DNA of 64,000 nucleotides from Linyphia triangularis (taxonomy: Eukaryota > Arthropoda > Arachnida > Araneae > Linyphiidae): positions 44,216,059 through 44,280,058 of the forward strand of contig OZ021732.1 of the NCBI GenBank assembly GCA_963978545.1, in the 5' to 3' direction. Positions 54,578 through 60,500 of the stretch are shown here, one piece after another (positions within the stretch are counted from its first letter, which is position 1; each line of letters starts with the position of its first letter). A program made the translations under genes and the position numbers. The notes beneath the pieces are model-generated. The model did not search any database. It saw only the letters and a list, made by a program, of their open reading frames with translations, and was not told the origin of the DNA.

Positions 54578-57500
54578 CATTTGTGAGGGAATTAGCATAT
54601 ATATGTTTTAGCTAGGGGTGTCTAGGGGGATGAATTGGTAAATAATGAGGAGGCAGTTTGGCTTTTCATCGTTCTTTTAATGAACGATTTAGAGTTACAA
54701 GAGGCTGTTAAGCCTTTATTAAAGATTCGCCTGCATCTGAAGAGGTCCTCGCAGCATCTAGAGTCCGAATCCGAATGTATGCTCCGCATCTGCGCTGCTC
54801 TTATAAAGCACGGTGGCGCCACTGTCGCTACGGGTGGCGCTGCTGCTTACTGATTGAGTATTATACGACACTCGGGCATCCTGGACATAGTTCGACCTCG
54901 AACTAATATTTGCAGTGGAATCTGAAAATATATCAAAAAGAAAAAAAAGAGAAAAAAAAATAACACAGATTTTACAATGTCTTCTTAACTTTTCACAACA
55001 CTGTGAAAGATGAAAAGTTGAAAATTTAAAAGTTCACAAATGTTCTGTTTGACATCAGGACATTTTTTAAAAAAAATAAACTGTCAATGTTTTAAATGTT
55101 CTTGACTATAACTAAACTTGAAGAAAAAAAATGTCAATAAAATGTTCTTGACTGATGAAAATTAAAGGAAAAATGTCAATAAAAAGTTCTTGACGATCAC
55201 TAAAACTTGAAGAGGGAAAAAAATCACAATCAACAGTTTGTTGATTTAAAAGTCACTAAAAAAAAAACACAAAAAGTTTTTTTATGTTCCTTCCCAACTC
55301 TTCATAAAATCAACAGCAGTTGAAGTAAAGTTCGGGCCGTCATGAATCCCTGTCTTCTTAACATCATACCTGTCGTTTGGTCTTACCTTCGTGACTTCAT
55401 AAGGACCAAAAAATCTGGGTCTTAATTTCAGGCCTGCTCCAAATTGTGTTCTTTTTATTGCCACGTTATCACCTACGTTGTATATTTTAGCTTTTTTTCG
55501 GTGTTTATTATAATGTTGTTTACTATTTTCTTGAAGTTTTAAAATATTGGATTTAGCATATTCTCTTATTTGCGATTTGTTTTGAATTAATGTTTGTATG
55601 TGTTCCTGTTCAAGTGTTTCTTTAATGTGAAGATCATCTTTATTTTTCATTTTTATTCCCGTTAATAATTCGAATGGTGTGTATTTTGTCGATAGAGAAA
55701 TAGTACTGTTGATGATTCGTTGAACTGAGGATACATGTTTATACCATTTAGTTGGATCTTCAATAGAAAGCTTCGTTAAGACGGGGATTAATGTCGCGTA
55801 AAATTTTTCTGCTTGACCATTTCCACGGGAAACACCTGTTGTAATGGTGATATGTTCGACATTTTCGTCTTGGCAATATTTTTGAAATTCTTTCGATGTG
55901 AATGCTGAAGCTTTATCAGAAATTATACGTCTTGGATTTCCAAATGTTGTTTGCTGGTGTTTTAATTTTTCAAGAGCGTCATTTGTTGAAGTCGATTTGA
56001 CGGGGTAAATCCAAATAAATTTTGTGAATGCATCTACGACAGTAAAAATGTGTTTATAATTCTTATTAGTTGATGTAAGAGGACCCAAGAAATCAATATG
56101 AAACGTGTCAAGTGGCGCATCTCCTTTTGGAATGGGATGTAAAAAACCTTCTTGTTTGCCAGATTTTCGAGATGATAGTATGCATTGTACACAATTTGAA
56201 ATTACGTTTTCTACTACTTTTCGTATGTTAGGAAAATAAAATTGTTGTTTAACGAGAGTTTCTGTTTTGTTTATGCCGAAATGACCTTTAGAATGTTCAA
56301 GTTGCACTATTTGATTTTGCATATCGAATGGTATTATCAACAGTTCTTGGTCATCGACCAATTTATAAAGAACGTTATTTTTTAATACGTAATCTGTTGT
56401 AGCTGACTGTTCAAGTAATTGTTTGATACTCGATGTGAATTCGTCTTTTGCTTGTGCTTCTCTGATTTTCTGTGTCATTGCGTTGTGCTGCAAAACCATG
56501 ACAGGATAACGGCTGAGGGCATCTACATGACGCATTTGTGTACCTGGCCTGTGGAGTATTTCATAGTTAAATTCTTCTAAGAAAAGAGCATATCTTGCTA
56601 TTTTAGGTGGCAAGTCTCGTTTTGACATTGTCTGTTGAAAAGCTTGGCAATCTGTATAGATTTGAAATTTAATTCCTATTAAGTAATGTCTGAATTTTTT
56701 CAGAGCTTCAACAATAGCTAATACCTCTAACTCGTAACTAGAATATTTTTCTTCTTGGGGAGATGTTTTTCGACTCATAAAATGTATTGGATGCATGTTA
56801 TTATCTGAATCGCTTTGAAAAAGTATAGCTCCAAACCCTTTAGAACTAGCATCACAATGTACTTGTAAAGGGAATCCCTGTTTATAAAGGTGTAATACAG
56901 GTTCTGATGATAGGGCTTGTTTTAAGGTAAGGAAGGCTTGTTTTTGATCCTGACCAAAATGAAATGGAACTTTATCTCTTAACAGGTCACTCAAGGGTCT
57001 AGCGATTAGTGCATAATCCTTGATGAATTTACGAAAATAGCCACTTAAACCTAAAAATGATTGAATGTGTTTTTGTGTTTTAGGTTCTGGCGCTTGTTTT
57101 AGCTGTAGAGGGACGAATCGTACCCTTCTCCAAGATATGACCAAGAAAATTAATCTTCCGTTTTAGGAAATTACACTTTTTAAAATTTAACTGAAGTCCA
57201 TAACTCGATGCGACTTCAAAAACTCTTTTAAGTTTAGAAATACCTTCTGTTTCAGTTATTGAGGGAATTAAAATATCATCCATGAAAATAACAATAATTC
57301 CTTCGTTTAACAGTTCTCTAAACACTATTTGTATAAATTTTTGGAAGACAGAGGGTCCGTTACTGGTTCCGAACGGGACCGCATTAAAGACATACTGGTT
57401 ATTATGTGTAACAAAACTGGTATATTTACGACTATCAGCATGCACTTTGATGTGAAAATATGCATTTTTCATATCTACGTTCGAGAAAAACATAGCTCCT

Positions 57501-60500
57501 TGTAATTTATTAAAAATATCTTCGATGAGCGGTAGTGGAAACCTTTCTTTAATTGTTTTTTTATTTAACTGGCGATAATCGACACAAATCCTGGTGCTGC
57601 CATCTGGTTTCTTAACAAGAACTAACGGTGCTGAATAATCGGATGTCTCTTCCGAAATAATACCATCTCGTAACCATTGATTTATTTGTTTCTCAACTTC
57701 TATTTTTTCAGAATCGGCCATTCTTCATGGACGATGAGATATCGGTAGGTCGTCGGAAAGAATTATCTTCATTTGTAAATTAGTATCCTTAATTTTATTT
57801 GGCTTATAAGATTTAATAATATCTTCGACTTCCTTACGATAAGAAATATTTGTTATGTGCGAAAGATCAATTTCAGAATAAATCGCATCACCAATTGTAA
57901 ATATATAAAAATCCGAAATTTTTTCCAACTCATCATTCATTTTTTCTTTATGAGCGCTTTTTATTTCGAAAGGATCATATTCCGATTCAGTAGTTTTTTT
58001 ATTTTCTGTATTAGTCATAGACGAAACAGATTTCTTGTAGAAGCAATCCATTGGCGAAGGCACTTCGTCTTCAGCAGGAATTTCGCAGGAATTCAAAGTG
58101 GGGCCACAAAGGTCAACTGCTTGAGATTGGAAAAGAGTATTTCCCTGCAAAGATGGAATGTTAGTTGCATACATGTGTGGGTGTCTATTTTTAGAATCGC
58201 TATAGTTTCCTTCTTCTGAAGATGTGGAATGTAGATTTTTTGCGTTTGTAATTTTATTTTCTGTTGTTACGTAATCAGATTTTTTTGGCATGTGTGGAAG
58301 TTTATCTTCGTAAAAAGTTTGATTTGGATATTTTTTCTTTTTCTCTTCGATATTTTGAAACAACTTGGTTCCGGTTATTGGAAGGGGGTTTGTAGATTGT
58401 CCTTGACATGAATAAAGATTCTGATATATCTGAGGGGGGATTATTAAATCTTTACTTATATTTTTGCAGACGGCTGCTGTAACGATTATAGAATTTTGTG
58501 GGTGTTTTGGAAGAGATAATTTTATTTTAGCAAGTTTTGCTTCTTGTTCCATGAAAGCACCCTCTAAAATAATGTTACCGTCATACTTCGTATTTTCCGG
58601 TACGCATGAAGATTTGACACACACGATAACACTTCCTGAATCAATCAAAGCACTTACTTCAGTGTCATGAACAAGAATATTTTCGTATTGTAATTTATTT
58701 AAAAATCTTTCGGGAATAGTTTGTTTTTGCGTTTCGACTTTACAAACAGGATTTTCGTTTGAGTTGTATTGCCGTTGAAAATTATTATTTCCGCTTCTAG
58801 AATTGAATCTCTGATTGTGGTGACCTCTGAAATTGTTATTCGGTCTTCGAAAATTTTCGCTTTGTGTTTGATTATTGTTCCGATATCCATTTTTGTTTTT
58901 ATTTTCGAATGGACGGGGATTTATTTCACGTAGTGATTTGTGCTTGGAGGCAAAATAAATATCGCATTCTTTTGAAAGTTCTGCTGGTTTGAACCAGTTT
59001 TCTCCTTGGCGTATTGAAATATGTGATTGGGTGTCTCTATCTAGGGAACTAAATAATTTATCGGAAATCATTAACTCGCACACTGATTCGAAGTCTTTGA
59101 CATTTCTTAATCTACAATAATATTCAAACGCCGTAGTTAATCTAGATGAAAATTGGACGTGTGATTCATTTGGTAATCTTTGAGCACGACGGAAATTTAA
59201 AAGACAGTCTGTTGCCGTTGGTTGAAATTCTCGCAAAATAATGTTCTTAACTTTTTCATAATCTTGTAGTTCGTTTTCTGGTATGTAAAGTAAAATGCGA
59301 TTTGCACGCTCTCCTAAAATATTAATAAGAATTTCCGATTTAAATTCCTGAGGTACATTTTTTGTTGTATAGGCACGTTCCAATGATTGAAAAAAAAGAT
59401 TAAAATTTTCTGGTTTAGTCGGAACCGGCATACTAAGAGTTTTAATGCTTCTTATCAGATTTTCAATGTTCGGGGGTGATGTTTCGAATGTTGTGTTCGT
59501 GTTTCTAAGTTCGGTTTGGTTTGTTTCTGAAGTATTTCTGATCGCTGCGAGTTCAAGTTGCTTTTCGATTTGTGCTAATTTAGTTTTTTCGATTTCCAAT
59601 TTGTTTTCTTCGATTGTTTTTGATTGCAGGAGCTTAATTTTTTCGAGTTCTATTTTGTTTTCTTCGATTAATTTTGCCTTTCTTTCCTCGACAGTTGAAT
59701 AGATGAAATCTTTAATGAAATCAGGTTCGCTTTTGAACAAATCATTTTTCTCAATTAGTTCTTTTAACTTAATTATTGTGGCACCTTCCGGTACTATCGC
59801 GCCTAGTTCCTGGGCGACCTGTATGAGATCCTCTTTTTTCGAATGCTTATACATTTTAAATAATAAATTTTAGATCCTACCTCCACTGTTGAGGGTTTAC
59901 CGTTGATGACTGTAGATGTGAATTTGCATTTGCTGGGCCCCACAGTACCTCGCTTTTAGGCTATCCATTTGCTGAAACTTGATCACTAGAAATAGTAGCA
60001 CCACACTTTTCGATGCACACGATGCGTTACACTTTTTAGAGCACAATCGATGGAACAAATGTGATGAAACACTTGTGATGTTGGTTTTGCTGCGTTGCTT
60101 GTTGGGAAGTGGACGTTGTGTTGGTCCCCGTTGAATCTCCCAGTGTGTGACAGGAAAGGCCGGAACTTGTTTGCAGTCGAAGAGGATGAAGAGGGAACAA
60201 ACTCCGGTATTTCAGAAGGGTTGAAGATCGAAGGGGACGAGAAAACTCCGGATGGCTTTCCTGTGAGGTGAAACGCTTCGCTCTTCGCCTTTCTTTCGGG
60301 GCGCTGCAGGGATGATTTTCTGGAGCAGTGTGGTTCCGCTGGTGTTGGAAAGGCAACGTTGTGGAAGGTCGTTTTTTCGTTTTCTGCTCTTTTTGGCGGC
60401 GTTGTTGCTTGTAGATTCACGAGGCGTTGAGTTGGCCGTTCGATGATTTTGTTGCTCCTTTGATGAAGATTGCTGCACTTTGGAAGGGTCGCTCCTATAT

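Noticed and set aside
54622..54853. Small frames inside the LTRs (also at 60769-61000)
   Set aside because: Present in both LTRs only because the LTRs are copies; no similarity to any protein recognised.
57725..57727. TGA between gag and pol as programmed readthrough
   Set aside because: It stands at a position where related elements carry a sense codon and fits a single C-to-T change. A second, independent frameshift in pol also favours decay.
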